From positions 1 to 25,280 of the IMG/VR virus record IMGVR_UViG_3300037189_000949: a DNA stretch of 25,280 bases, one strand, 5' to 3'. Made by a program: the position numbers and the translations under genes. Of this stretch, positions 1 through 6,019 are shown in pieces. Below the pieces are notes generated by a model, which saw only the letters and a program-made list of their open reading frames with translations, had not been told where the DNA came from and did not search any database. Source of the DNA: a virus. Positions within the stretch are counted from its first letter, which is position 1. Each line of letters begins with the position of its first letter.

Positions 1-569
1 GAATCAATTGCATATTGTCCAATATTACCAACACTAGTTAACGGAGCTCCTGCACCGTCTAACAATGCATCTTCTGTAATAACGATTGGACCTTTGTTAA
101 CAAATTTACCAGTAGAAGCATTAAATTCATAGATGCCCCATGCTGAATTAGTTGTATCTAACCAGTAAGTACCGTCTACTGGATCGCCCTTTGGACGAAC
201 CAATGTACCAACTAAGCTACCTAAATCAACGTCTGCTCTTAAAACATAGCAACGATTTGTAATACCCAATAATGAGTAAGCAGCCAATAAACCATATTCA
301 TTTAATTCATATCCATGAATTGGTGTTCCGCCTGTTGTTTTGTAGAAGAACGGATTACCAAACAATGTTGTCAAGTCACGTTGACTTGTAATCTGATATA
401 ATTTACCTGCATTTGCTGCCGTTGTTCCGGCAGCTACTGCTGTTCCGGCAGCATTTAATTTGTTTGTAGCTGTTGCTACTAATAATAGGGGTACAGAACT
501 AGAAGCGGCTGGTAAATATTGACTTTGGTCAATAATTGTTACTTGCGTTCCTGGTGATACTAATGCCAT
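1..569 (-). CDS. Tail sheath protein, N-terminal part (gp18-like), cut by window edge
   Basis: This is the first 189 codons of a contractile tail sheath subunit, which polymerises around the tail tube and contracts on infection. Translating the minus strand from the ATG at 569 gives MALVSPGTQVTIIDQSQYLP. The opening 'SPGxxVxxID' is the hallmark of the T4 gp18/phage sheath family. It continues with YLPAASSSVPLLLVATATNK and later NRCYVLRADVDLGSLVG and GDPVDGTYWLDTTNSAWGIY, all sheath-like segments. A strong Shine-Dalgarno AAAGGA (577-582) decides the start. A late promoter octamer lies at 622-629, so the gene has a leader of about 47 nt. The rest lies beyond base 1. Assignment is from recalled family patterns, not a search. 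Confidence 0.82.
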   Translation of the reverse strand, partial: MALVSPGTQVTIIDQSQYLPAASSSVPLLLVATATNKLNAAGTAVAAGTTAANAGKLYQITSQRDLTTLFGNPFFYKTTGGTPIHGYELNEYGLLAAYSLLGITNRCYVLRADVDLGSLVGTLVRPKGDPVDGTYWLDTTNSAWGIYEFNASTGKFVNKGPIVITEDALLDGAGAPLTSVGNIGQYAID

Positions 570-614
570 TTTGATTTCCTTTATGTTATGATTGTGAGGG
601 TTAACGCCCTAGTC

Positions 615-637
615 GTATTAATATTTAGCAATAATAC
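615..637 (-). promoter_or_regulatory. Late promoter of the tail sheath gene, in the loop of a 6-bp inverted repeat
   Basis: The minus strand reads GCTAAATA at 622-629, a variant of the GATAAATA late motif used elsewhere in the window. With T4 spacing (start about 6 nt after the last A) transcription would begin near 616. The octamer sits between GTATTA and TAATAC arms (615-620 and 632-637). The 3' arm is far from the ribosome-binding site, so translational blocking is not expected here. Confidence 0.6.
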
Positions 638-658
638 TAAAAAACGGTCAATTAGCGT

Positions 659-670
659 ACCTTCGAAGGT
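659..670. repeat. 12-bp perfect palindrome
   Basis: ACCTTCGAAGGT is perfectly self-complementary and lies in the 119-bp divergent intergenic region between the sheath and HNH-like genes. It is upstream of both late octamers, so it would not be in either transcript if T4 spacing holds. It has no T-tract on either side, so it does not look like a terminator. A protein-binding site is possible but unproven. Confidence 0.35.
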
Positions 671-676
671 TCTTTA

Positions 677-684
677 GCTAAATA
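677..684 (+). promoter_or_regulatory. Late promoter GCTAAATA abutting the HNH-like gene
   Basis: The octamer GCTAAATA ends four bases before the ATG at 689. The T4-type start, about 6 nt after the octamer, would fall inside or next to the ATG. No Shine-Dalgarno is present. Either the mRNA is leaderless or the octamer is not used as in T4. Confidence 0.5.
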
Positions 685-688
685 ACTG

Positions 689-1030
689 ATGAGACCTATA
701 TGTAAAACATGCGGAAAGAATAATACTGCCGTAAATTATAAACGTGACGGAGTAACACATTATCGTAGCATGTGTGATGAATGTGGTCGTAAGAAGAATA
801 AGCTTAAGCCAAGAGAACCTAGTTGGCAAAAAGCGGGATACAAGAAAAAAGCCACATGTGATTTATGTGGCTTTAGAAGTTTATATCCCAGTCAAACTAC
901 AGTGTTTCACATAGATGGAAACTTAGAGCATACTACATTTAATAATTTACGCACTGTATGTCTTAACTGTATTGAAGTAGTTAAGCGGAAAGACGTTCCT
1001 TGGCGTCGTGGTGACTTAGAAGTTGACTGA
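689..1030 (+). CDS. HNH-endonuclease-like zinc protein
   Basis: A 113-residue basic protein with four CxxC pairs (C5/C8, C29/C32, C57/C60, C91/C94) and a central H74-I-D-G-N78 followed by NNLR and the last CxxC. That order (CxxC, HxDGN, NNL, CxxC) is the zinc-bound beta-beta-alpha core of HNH nucleases. The histidine that normally follows the last CxxC is replaced by I95-E96, so nuclease activity is uncertain and a DNA-binding role is possible. Similar small proteins are familiar in marine T4-like phages. There is no Shine-Dalgarno; a late octamer directly precedes the ATG. The 3' end overlaps the convergent dNMP kinase gene by 50 bp, and codons around C57-C60 form a perfect hairpin (848-874). 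Confidence 0.72.
   Translation: MRPICKTCGKNNTAVNYKRDGVTHYRSMCDECGRKKNKLKPREPSWQKAGYKKKATCDLCGFRSLYPSQTTVFHIDGNLEHTTFNNLRTVCLNCIEVVKRKDVPWRRGDLEVD
845..874 (-). terminator. Rho-independent terminator for the dNMP kinase transcript, inside the HNH-like gene
   Basis: On the minus strand a 10-bp perfect stem AAAGCCACAT/ATGTGGCTTT with a 7-nt loop is followed by six T. It lies about 107 nt past the dNMP kinase stop and before the sheath promoter, so it would end the kinase transcript. On the plus strand only three T follow the stem, so the HNH-like mRNA should pass through. The loop and arms encode the CDLC zinc knuckle. Confidence 0.68.
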
Positions 1031-1643
1031 TTCTAGTGTGTAAATCATCAATAGAACCGTTATTATCAATCTGGTAATCGTAATTTAGCCCAACACTACT
1101 GTACTCACTTGCATGAATCTTGGCTTTATCTAACTTAGATTTGCTCAGTGACCATAAACTATTACCATTTGGTCCTAGATTGTATGCTTTTGCCGCATCA
1201 TACCATTCAGGTTCAGGACCTCTATTTGCTCGTAGAGTAATACCACCTGCATTTTTGATAGCATTGACTTCATTGGGGAATCTACAGTCAGTGATTACAA
1301 TATCGTCTTTAGTCTGACGTAGTTTGTTTTCTACACTTGCTACCCAAATATCATCATGGAAGTTAGCACGACATACTTCTGTGCCCCATTGCTGTAATAT
1401 CCAGCGTGGTGTAAGTTCGGGAATGCCTAGTCGGACACTCCACCAAGGGTCAACTTGTTCTCGCCATTTGCGGCTGCTCTTTGTTGTACCTTCAAGCATT
1501 TCTCGGTCCCAACCAAAAACACTTGACACTGCATCTTTTAGACTGGATGCAAAACTAATGCGTTTAAATTTGTGGTTTGTTACTAGATAATCGGCAATTG
1601 TGTCTTTGCCGCTTCCGATTAAGCCTGTGACTCCTATAATCAT
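981..1643 (-). CDS. Deoxynucleoside monophosphate kinase (T4 gp1-like)
   Basis: This enzyme phosphorylates dNMPs to dNDPs for phage DNA synthesis, in the cytoplasm. The 220-residue product opens MIIGVTGLIGSGKDTIADYL, with a Walker A loop GLIGSGKD at residues 7-14. It continues with the family's RISFASSLKDAV and the QQWGTEVCR...DDIWV segment near the middle. Length fits T4 gp1 (241 aa). The ATG at 1643 is preferred because AGGAGA sits just before it and the Walker strand follows at once. An in-frame ATG at 1685 adds 14 residues but has no Shine-Dalgarno and lies at the predicted transcription start. The gene follows the gp13-like gene and converges with the HNH-like gene. The substrate range cannot be read from sequence. 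Confidence 0.87.
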   Translation of the reverse strand: MIIGVTGLIGSGKDTIADYLVTNHKFKRISFASSLKDAVSSVFGWDREMLEGTTKSSRKWREQVDPWWSVRLGIPELTPRWILQQWGTEVCRANFHDDIWVASVENKLRQTKDDIVITDCRFPNEVNAIKNAGGITLRANRGPEPEWYDAAKAYNLGPNGNSLWSLSKSKLDKAKIHASEYSSVGLNYDYQIDNNGSIDDLHTRISQLLSHHDAKERLSA

Positions 1644-1692
1644 ACGTTCTCCTGTAGTACTGATTGTATTACTTTGAGATGACATATGCTAG

Positions 1693-1700
1693 TATTTAGG
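1693..1700 (-). promoter_or_regulatory. Late promoter CCTAAATA for dNMP kinase
   Basis: The minus strand reads CCTAAATACTAG, matching the late core TAAATACTA seen before gp14. It abuts the gp13-like stop codon at 1701-1703. The T4-spaced start near 1687 gives a leader of about 44 nt to the ATG at 1643, consistent with the Shine-Dalgarno there. Confidence 0.5.
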
Positions 1701-2465
1701 TTAACCTTGAATCCATGTCAATGGTTGACTATGGTCAACATATCGTTTCAATTCGTCAATGAGTTGTGTCTGCAATGCAGTTCCCTCAGATTTAAGTGCA
1801 GTTCCATTTAATGTAGTGCCGCCACCTGGACCTGCTAAACTAGCAAACTTTTCACGTGCCTCACCTAATGCTAATTTTAATGTAGCTAATGTAAAGTCAC
1901 CTATCCAAACTCCAGAGCCAGGATCCTGTAATAATTCAGCTTCGGGTCGTTGCATATCAGCCCAAATCAATATCTGTTCACCGGTAGCTTTAACATCACG
2001 TACTAATTTGATTTGTTTTGTCACAGGGTTAAATGTATATACCACATATCCACCGAACATACGTGCGGCTAACTCAATATATCCTGCATAGAAATCATAA
2101 GTTGCTAAACCACCAGCAAAGTTATAGTTAAGCAAATATGTATTAAGAATAGCACTACTGAACGGGTCAAAACTGCTAGAGCTAGGACCTGTCTCTAAAC
2201 CAATTGTTCTACGAAAGACTTGCCTGACTCCAACATACTCGTCGGGAAGAGTATAAGTGTTGACATGTGCTGTCAACGTCATTAATGTATAGGTTTCTAT
2301 TGTAGAATTTTGAGCACGTTGGCGATATACTTGTAATGCATACTTGTATGCCGCTTCGTAGTGCTCAGGATCAAGTTCTAAATCTATCATTCCGCCGCCA
2401 AGACGCAATTCTAGACTTTTAAATAATCCTTCTTTTAATTCATGTAGGGAAAGTGCTGTTGCCAT
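1701..2465 (-). CDS. Probable neck protein, gp13-like
   Basis: A 254-residue protein, probably of the head-tail neck. It starts MATALSLHELKEGLFKSLEL, then LDPEHYEAAYKYALQVYRQR, a helical segment, and VNTYTLPDEYVGVRQVFRR. This layout (short N-terminal helix, 'D.....A...AL..Y', then 'YTLPDxxxGVxxVFR') is what I associate with gp13-type neck proteins of T4-like phages, where gp13 and gp14 together close the filled head. T4 gp13 is 309 aa. A gene with clear gp14 character lies nearby at 4371, on the other strand, with an early operon between. Residues 208-218 are rich in Gly/Ala/Pro. The start follows AGGT, which is locked in a hairpin (2469-2503). It could be another head-completion or connector protein. 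Confidence 0.58.
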   Translation of the reverse strand: MATALSLHELKEGLFKSLELRLGGGMIDLELDPEHYEAAYKYALQVYRQRAQNSTIETYTLMTLTAHVNTYTLPDEYVGVRQVFRRTIGLETGPSSSSFDPFSSAILNTYLLNYNFAGGLATYDFYAGYIELAARMFGGYVVYTFNPVTKQIKLVRDVKATGEQILIWADMQRPEAELLQDPGSGVWIGDFTLATLKLALGEAREKFASLAGPGGGTTLNGTALKSEGTALQTQLIDELKRYVDHSQPLTWIQG

Positions 2466-2468
2466 ATT

Positions 2469-2503
2469 TGTTTACCTGATTATATGTATTTATCAGGTAA
2501 ACA
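2469..2503 (-). promoter_or_regulatory. 12-bp hairpin covering the gp13-like ribosome-binding site, with late promoter inside
   Basis: The arms TGTTTACCTGAT (2469-2480 on plus) and ATCAGGTAAACA (2492-2503) are perfectly complementary around an 11-nt loop. In minus-strand RNA the 3' arm holds the AGGT that serves the ATG at 2465. The late octamer GATAAATA (2487-2494) spans the 5' arm and loop, and its T4-spaced start is near 2481. Late RNA would thus lose the whole 5' arm and free the ribosome site. RNA reading through from the early mazG operon would keep both arms. Confidence 0.72.
2487..2494 (-). promoter_or_regulatory. Late promoter GATAAATA for the gp13-like gene
   Basis: An exact copy of the window's commonest late octamer, 22 bases before the ATG at 2465. 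It sits in the intergenic gap of 44 bp between mazG and the gp13-like gene. Confidence 0.7.
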
Positions 2504-2509
2504 GGGATA

Positions 2510-2944
2510 TCAGATATCGTTGGACTTGCGATTTTCGCTGTTAAACACGTTAAACTCACCACCGGGATATCGTGCTTTAAGTTTCTCTACGTTCTCAGCA
2601 ATGACTTCATTAGGGTCTAGGCGAAGTGCCCTGCAAGCGTTAATCCAGTACCACATGATATCACCGAGTTCACGTTTCATGTGAAACACGTTATCATCAG
2701 TTAGGGGCTTACCTTGGAAGAACATCTTTTTAGGAATCTCAATAAACTCACCTGACTCTGCCGCTAACCCTAGACATGCAGTAAGCAACAACGGAACATT
2801 AATATCAGGTCCATGTGTGTCAGTAGCAGAGTTAAAACTACCGTCAAGTTCATCTAAACGATTCATAAAAGTTGTCAATTCATTACTTGGTTGACTTGTA
2901 ACAGCCTTAACAAAATCACTGTATTTGTTTAAATCTACACTCAT
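2510..2944 (-). CDS. MazG-family nucleotide pyrophosphohydrolase
   Basis: An all-alpha NTP pyrophosphohydrolase of 144 residues, expected to cleave nucleoside triphosphates to monophosphates plus pyrophosphate. Metal-binding residues are visible: E63-S-G-E66 (ExxE) in LAAESGEFIE and E92-L-G-D95 (ExxD) in KRELGDIMWYW, followed by VEKLKARYPGGEF, a typical MazG end. Phage MazG proteins may lower (p)ppGpp or clean up modified dNTPs; the substrate here is unknown. It is the last gene of the early operon and overlaps the preceding gene by four bases (ATGA), implying coupled translation. Read-through would enter the gp13-like gene. Confidence 0.88.
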   Translation of the reverse strand: MSVDLNKYSDFVKAVTSQPSNELTTFMNRLDELDGSFNSATDTHGPDINVPLLLTACLGLAAESGEFIEIPKKMFFQGKPLTDDNVFHMKRELGDIMWYWINACRALRLDPNEVIAENVEKLKARYPGGEFNVFNSENRKSNDI

Positions 2945-3123
2945 ACTTTATCCTTTAACATTGTTTTTCTACCTTCTTCACCGATAAGCATATCAAAGAG
3001 TTCAATCACTCGTTGTAGCATAGCGCAATTAAGCATAAGCAAATCACGTCGGTCATCGCACATCATAATCTGTCGGTCGATAGGTTCTATCAACTCTGAC
3101 ATTCGTTTTTCAATATCTGTCAT
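2941..3123 (-). CDS. Small helical protein of unknown function
   Basis: Sixty residues, MTDIEKRMSELIEPIDRQIM followed by a Cys-containing helical stretch and a charged end; predicted almost wholly alpha-helical, without membrane segments. It lies one base after the 384-aa gene's stop (TAA C ATG) and overlaps mazG by ATGA, so it is tightly coupled within the early operon. I do not recognise the family. The tight packing on both sides is the main evidence that it is real. Confidence 0.68.
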   Translation of the reverse strand: MTDIEKRMSELIEPIDRQIMMCDDRRDLLMLNCAMLQRVIELFDMLIGEEGRKTMLKDKV

Positions 3124-3124
3124 G

Positions 3125-4279
3125 TTAGAATGCTTTCAAAATAATCATATTCTCATTGAACCTACCATTAGGCGCAGTTGCTACTGCTTTAATCTCTTTA
3201 AAGTACTTACGTGCCGCAGGCTTGCTACCCATTAGTTCTTTAATTTGCTCACCGGGCTTACGCAATGTTTTGATTTCACTTGTATTGCTATCAAAACCTA
3301 GAATCGTATTACCCTTTACAGTGAATACCTTGCTATACTCGTCTGCAAGATAGTGATGCACTTTACGTTTTGCAGTGTCATAGACCCATGCCTCACTTGC
3401 ACCATGCAACTTAGTTGGATGCACACTAATCAAGTCAAGTTTGTTAACTGGATCCTTGAATTCTTTCAAGTACTTGAGTTTAGCAACAATCTTCTCAACA
3501 GGAACTGCCTTGCGTTTGCGAGGTGCTTTGCTTGCTTTCTTAATTGAGATATAGCTGTTCAAGTCACCTAGAACATTATCTACAAATTTAATAAGATTAC
3601 GTACTTGTACTTTGCCTAAGAAAGCATAAGCCTCGTTCAAGTCTTTGTCATTACCCTCTGATAACTCAGCAAATTCTTCTGCTTTGCGTTTCCATATCTC
3701 AACAATGATAGGAATATGCTGTGGCATGACATTGAATTTTGCGACAATATCAACGACCTTTTGTGTGGTCTTACCTGTTGTCATGTACTCGTCAAGTAAA
3801 CCTTCAAGTTCACCTGCTGCCTCACCGGCTTTTTCACGCATCAATTCCTGAATGTTAGGACGATTGCTAGGTGCTACCTCTTTTACTACTTCGGGCTTGT
3901 GAACCAGTTTCAGTAATCGTGCAATTTCATTTTCTAGGGTATGTTCTTCCTGGTCAAGCAGTTCAAGACCACGTAAACTCATACGTGCTAACCAGCACAA
4001 TGTCATAACGAATTCGGATTCATGTACCTTACGCAAATACTTAGCATCAGCAGTTCGGTCATGATGATCCAAATACTGACACAATAGTTCTTTAGCATCC
4101 TTTTTACCATAGAAACGATTGTACCATGTGAAACTTGTACTCAATATAAGTTTGCGACCAGTACTAGTGGGTTGCAATGGGAAGTAGGGTTCATCACCCA
4201 TGTACTTTTGGTCTGCATCCCGAGGATTCAGTGCTTTAATAAAGTGGTCTGATGTTGCTTTGGGTTTGCGTGTTGCCAT
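3125..4279 (-). CDS. Early protein of unknown function (384 aa)
   Basis: First gene of an operon driven by a perfect sigma-70 promoter, with AGGAG (4285-4289) before its ATG. Three parts can be seen. Residues 1-125 are mixed, with TWYNRFYGKKDAKELL. Residues 140-245 are mostly helical. After a very basic linker (about 247-263, with KAPRKRK) a C-terminal segment from about 280 looks beta-rich: HGASEAWVYDTAKRKVHHYL, FTVKGNTILGFD, then KTLRKP and GRFNENMIILKAF. The basic linker suggests nucleic-acid contact. Proteins with a similar C-terminal pattern occur in marine T4-like phages, but I know of no assigned role. Early expression with mazG points to takeover or nucleotide/DNA functions, which is inference. 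Confidence 0.8.
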   Translation of the reverse strand: MATRKPKATSDHFIKALNPRDADQKYMGDEPYFPLQPTSTGRKLILSTSFTWYNRFYGKKDAKELLCQYLDHHDRTADAKYLRKVHESEFVMTLCWLARMSLRGLELLDQEEHTLENEIARLLKLVHKPEVVKEVAPSNRPNIQELMREKAGEAAGELEGLLDEYMTTGKTTQKVVDIVAKFNVMPQHIPIIVEIWKRKAEEFAELSEGNDKDLNEAYAFLGKVQVRNLIKFVDNVLGDLNSYISIKKASKAPRKRKAVPVEKIVAKLKYLKEFKDPVNKLDLISVHPTKLHGASEAWVYDTAKRKVHHYLADEYSKVFTVKGNTILGFDSNTSEIKTLRKPGEQIKELMGSKPAARKYFKEIKAVATAPNGRFNENMIILKAF

Positions 4280-4303
4280 AGTTACTCCTGTTACGATTTC
4301 ATT

Positions 4304-4332
4304 ATTATATATGATTGTCCATTATTTGTCAA
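4304..4332 (-). promoter_or_regulatory. Perfect sigma-70 early promoter (TTGACA-17-TATAAT)
   Basis: On the minus strand TTGACA (4327-4332) and TATAAT (4304-4309) are separated by exactly 17 bp. Transcription should begin near 4297, leaving a leader of about 18 nt that contains AGGAG. Both hexamers and the spacing match the bacterial consensus exactly, so host polymerase should read the 384-aa/60-aa/mazG operon at once after infection. Confidence 0.88.
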
Positions 4333-4354
4333 GTGCAAAACGGTAATACTTTAC

Positions 4355-4362
4355 GATAAATA
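4355..4362 (+). promoter_or_regulatory. Late promoter GATAAATA for gp14-gp15
   Basis: The exact octamer followed by CTAG, as in T4 late promoters (TATAAATACTATT). The T4-spaced start is near 4368, only about 3 nt before the ATG at 4371, and no Shine-Dalgarno is present, so a nearly leaderless mRNA is predicted. It is divergent from the early promoter at 4304-4332, 22 bp apart. Confidence 0.7.
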
Positions 4363-4370
4363 CTAGTAAT

Positions 4371-6011
4371 ATGCCGAAACTATCCCTTTACCGTAGTCAA
4401 AAATCCAACGATTATCGCTTTTTTGATAAGAATATATCAGAAATGTTTGACGTTGGAGGAACCGATTTGTATATACACAAATACTTAGGTGTAATGGATT
4501 CAGGTCCTAGCAGAGATTTATCTCAACCACAATACACAAGTGCAGACCCGACTAAGATACAAGACTTGTTGTTCTTAGAAAATCGTGACCGCAAGTATGA
4601 TACCAATATCTATAGATTGCGTGGTCATTATAATGTTGCAAACTTAGACTTTGACTTAAGTCAGTTTGGATTGTTTTTGAACAATGACATTATCTTTGTA
4701 ACAGTACATTACAATAGGATGATTGAATTGATAGGTCGCAAGTTGATGGTTGGCGATGTGTTTGAATTACCGCATCTAACAGACTATCATCCATTAAATG
4801 AATTGATACCAACATCATTGCGTAGATATTATCAAATAACTGATGCTAACTTCGCAAGTGAAGGTTTTAGTGCTACTTGGTACCCTCATCTATGGCGTGT
4901 CAAGTGTGAGCCGTTAGTAGATAGTCAGGAGTTTAGTAATATATTAAAGCAACCTACAAACACAGACACTTATTTAGGTGACTGGGATAAGACTGCTACT
5001 TATCCTCCGGGGTATGTAGTTAGTTATGGTAATAAAAACTACATTGCAAAAACAAATGTACCAATTGGTACACCCTGCACTGATACAACGTATTGGGAAT
5101 TAGATGCGGCAGACAATTTGAAAGACATATTAGGTCGTTACAATCAAAATATTAAAGTCAATCAAGCAATGATTGATGAGGCTAAACGTCAATTACCTAG
5201 CTCAGGGTATAATCGTAGTCAATTATATGTTGCACCAACCGATACTAACAACAAACCGGCAACTCCAAAGAATGTTACAGTTCCTAAAATTGCACCAAGA
5301 CCAGGTGTAGTTACTTTAGCAGATTATAATAATTCCCCTGTTATTAGAATTACAATCTCTGCACTTAAAGATATAAATTCACAGGCTAAAGCATCCGACC
5401 TGCTAAAAGCTTTTGTTAAATTAAGTTTAGAGTTAGCAAAAATAGAGCCAGAGAAAACAGCAAGCGGTAGCGGTAGTACAGAACCGACTATTGTGTTGAC
5501 TGCAAAAGCATTAGGTGATATTACAGCACCTTATGGTACAACTGATAACACATATGCAACTGCTGACCAAGACCCATCGTTACCTAGCTTTACCGGAACA
5601 ATTGTTGATGTTAACATCATGGACTTTAGAGCAGACGAGGATCCAAGATTCACGTTTGTGGGAGAGGCTTCACCAAGAGGATTAGGATATACAAGTGGTT
5701 ATATGGTAGGAGACGGAACAGCACCAAACGGAATACCTTTTGGATCAGGAATTACCTTCCCTGATAATCCAAAAGTAGGAGATTATTTCTTGCGCTTAGA
5801 CTATGCACCTCAGAAACTATTCCGTTGGGATGGTAGTTTATGGATTGGTATATCTGAGAAAGTACAAACAGATACAGGCTTCAATAGCACAGATAATCAG
5901 AGCCTATTGAATAGCTTCATAAATAACAACAATCAAACAACATTAGTTGACGGAAGTGCTATCAATGAATTGCAAGGTCTATCATCAATACTTAAAATTA
6001 CGCCTGATTAA
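4371..6011 (+). CDS. Neck protein gp14-like, with inserted chitin-binding-like domain
   Basis: In T4, gp14 sits with gp13 at the neck, closing the packaged head and joining it to the tail. The N-terminal half (MPKLSLYRSQ, VGGTDLYIHKYLG, GRKLMVGDVFELPHL, EGFSATWYPHLWRVK, LVDSQEFSNIL) carries the family pattern I know from marine gp14 proteins. At 546 residues it is twice the size of T4 gp14 (256). The extra length comes from an insert at about 200-245 that looks like a type-5/12 chitin-binding module, and from a long C-terminal part (about 290-546) ending near YFLRLDYAPQKLFRWDGSLW. The start is the ATG directly after the late promoter. gp15 follows after 8 bases. Confidence 0.76.
   Translation: MPKLSLYRSQKSNDYRFFDKNISEMFDVGGTDLYIHKYLGVMDSGPSRDLSQPQYTSADPTKIQDLLFLENRDRKYDTNIYRLRGHYNVANLDFDLSQFGLFLNNDIIFVTVHYNRMIELIGRKLMVGDVFELPHLTDYHPLNELIPTSLRRYYQITDANFASEGFSATWYPHLWRVKCEPLVDSQEFSNILKQPTNTDTYLGDWDKTATYPPGYVVSYGNKNYIAKTNVPIGTPCTDTTYWELDAADNLKDILGRYNQNIKVNQAMIDEAKRQLPSSGYNRSQLYVAPTDTNNKPATPKNVTVPKIAPRPGVVTLADYNNSPVIRITISALKDINSQAKASDLLKAFVKLSLELAKIEPEKTASGSGSTEPTIVLTAKALGDITAPYGTTDNTYATADQDPSLPSFTGTIVDVNIMDFRADEDPRFTFVGEASPRGLGYTSGYMVGDGTAPNGIPFGSGITFPDNPKVGDYFLRLDYAPQKLFRWDGSLWIGISEKVQTDTGFNSTDNQSLLNSFINNNNQTTLVDGSAINELQGLSSILKITPD
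4968..5105 (+). other. Carbohydrate-binding-like module inside gp14
   Basis: Residues about 200-245 of the gp14-like protein read YLGDWDKTATYPPGYVVSYG, then NKNYIAKTNVPIGTPC and YWEL. The spacing W...Y..G..V.Y.N..Y.A......G.P.....W.L matches chitin-binding type 3/CBM5-12 modules. It separates two segments (DSQEFSNIL and NLKDILGRY) that appear continuous in gp14 proteins. Confidence 0.6.
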
Positions 6012-6019
6012 GGATATCA

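Noticed and set aside
659-670. Palindrome as a terminator
   Set aside because: Only about 5 bp of stem and no T-tract on either strand.
981-1685. Longer dNMP kinase start at 1685
   Set aside because: No Shine-Dalgarno; it lies at the predicted transcription start. The ATG at 1643 has AGGAGA and begins right at the Walker strand.
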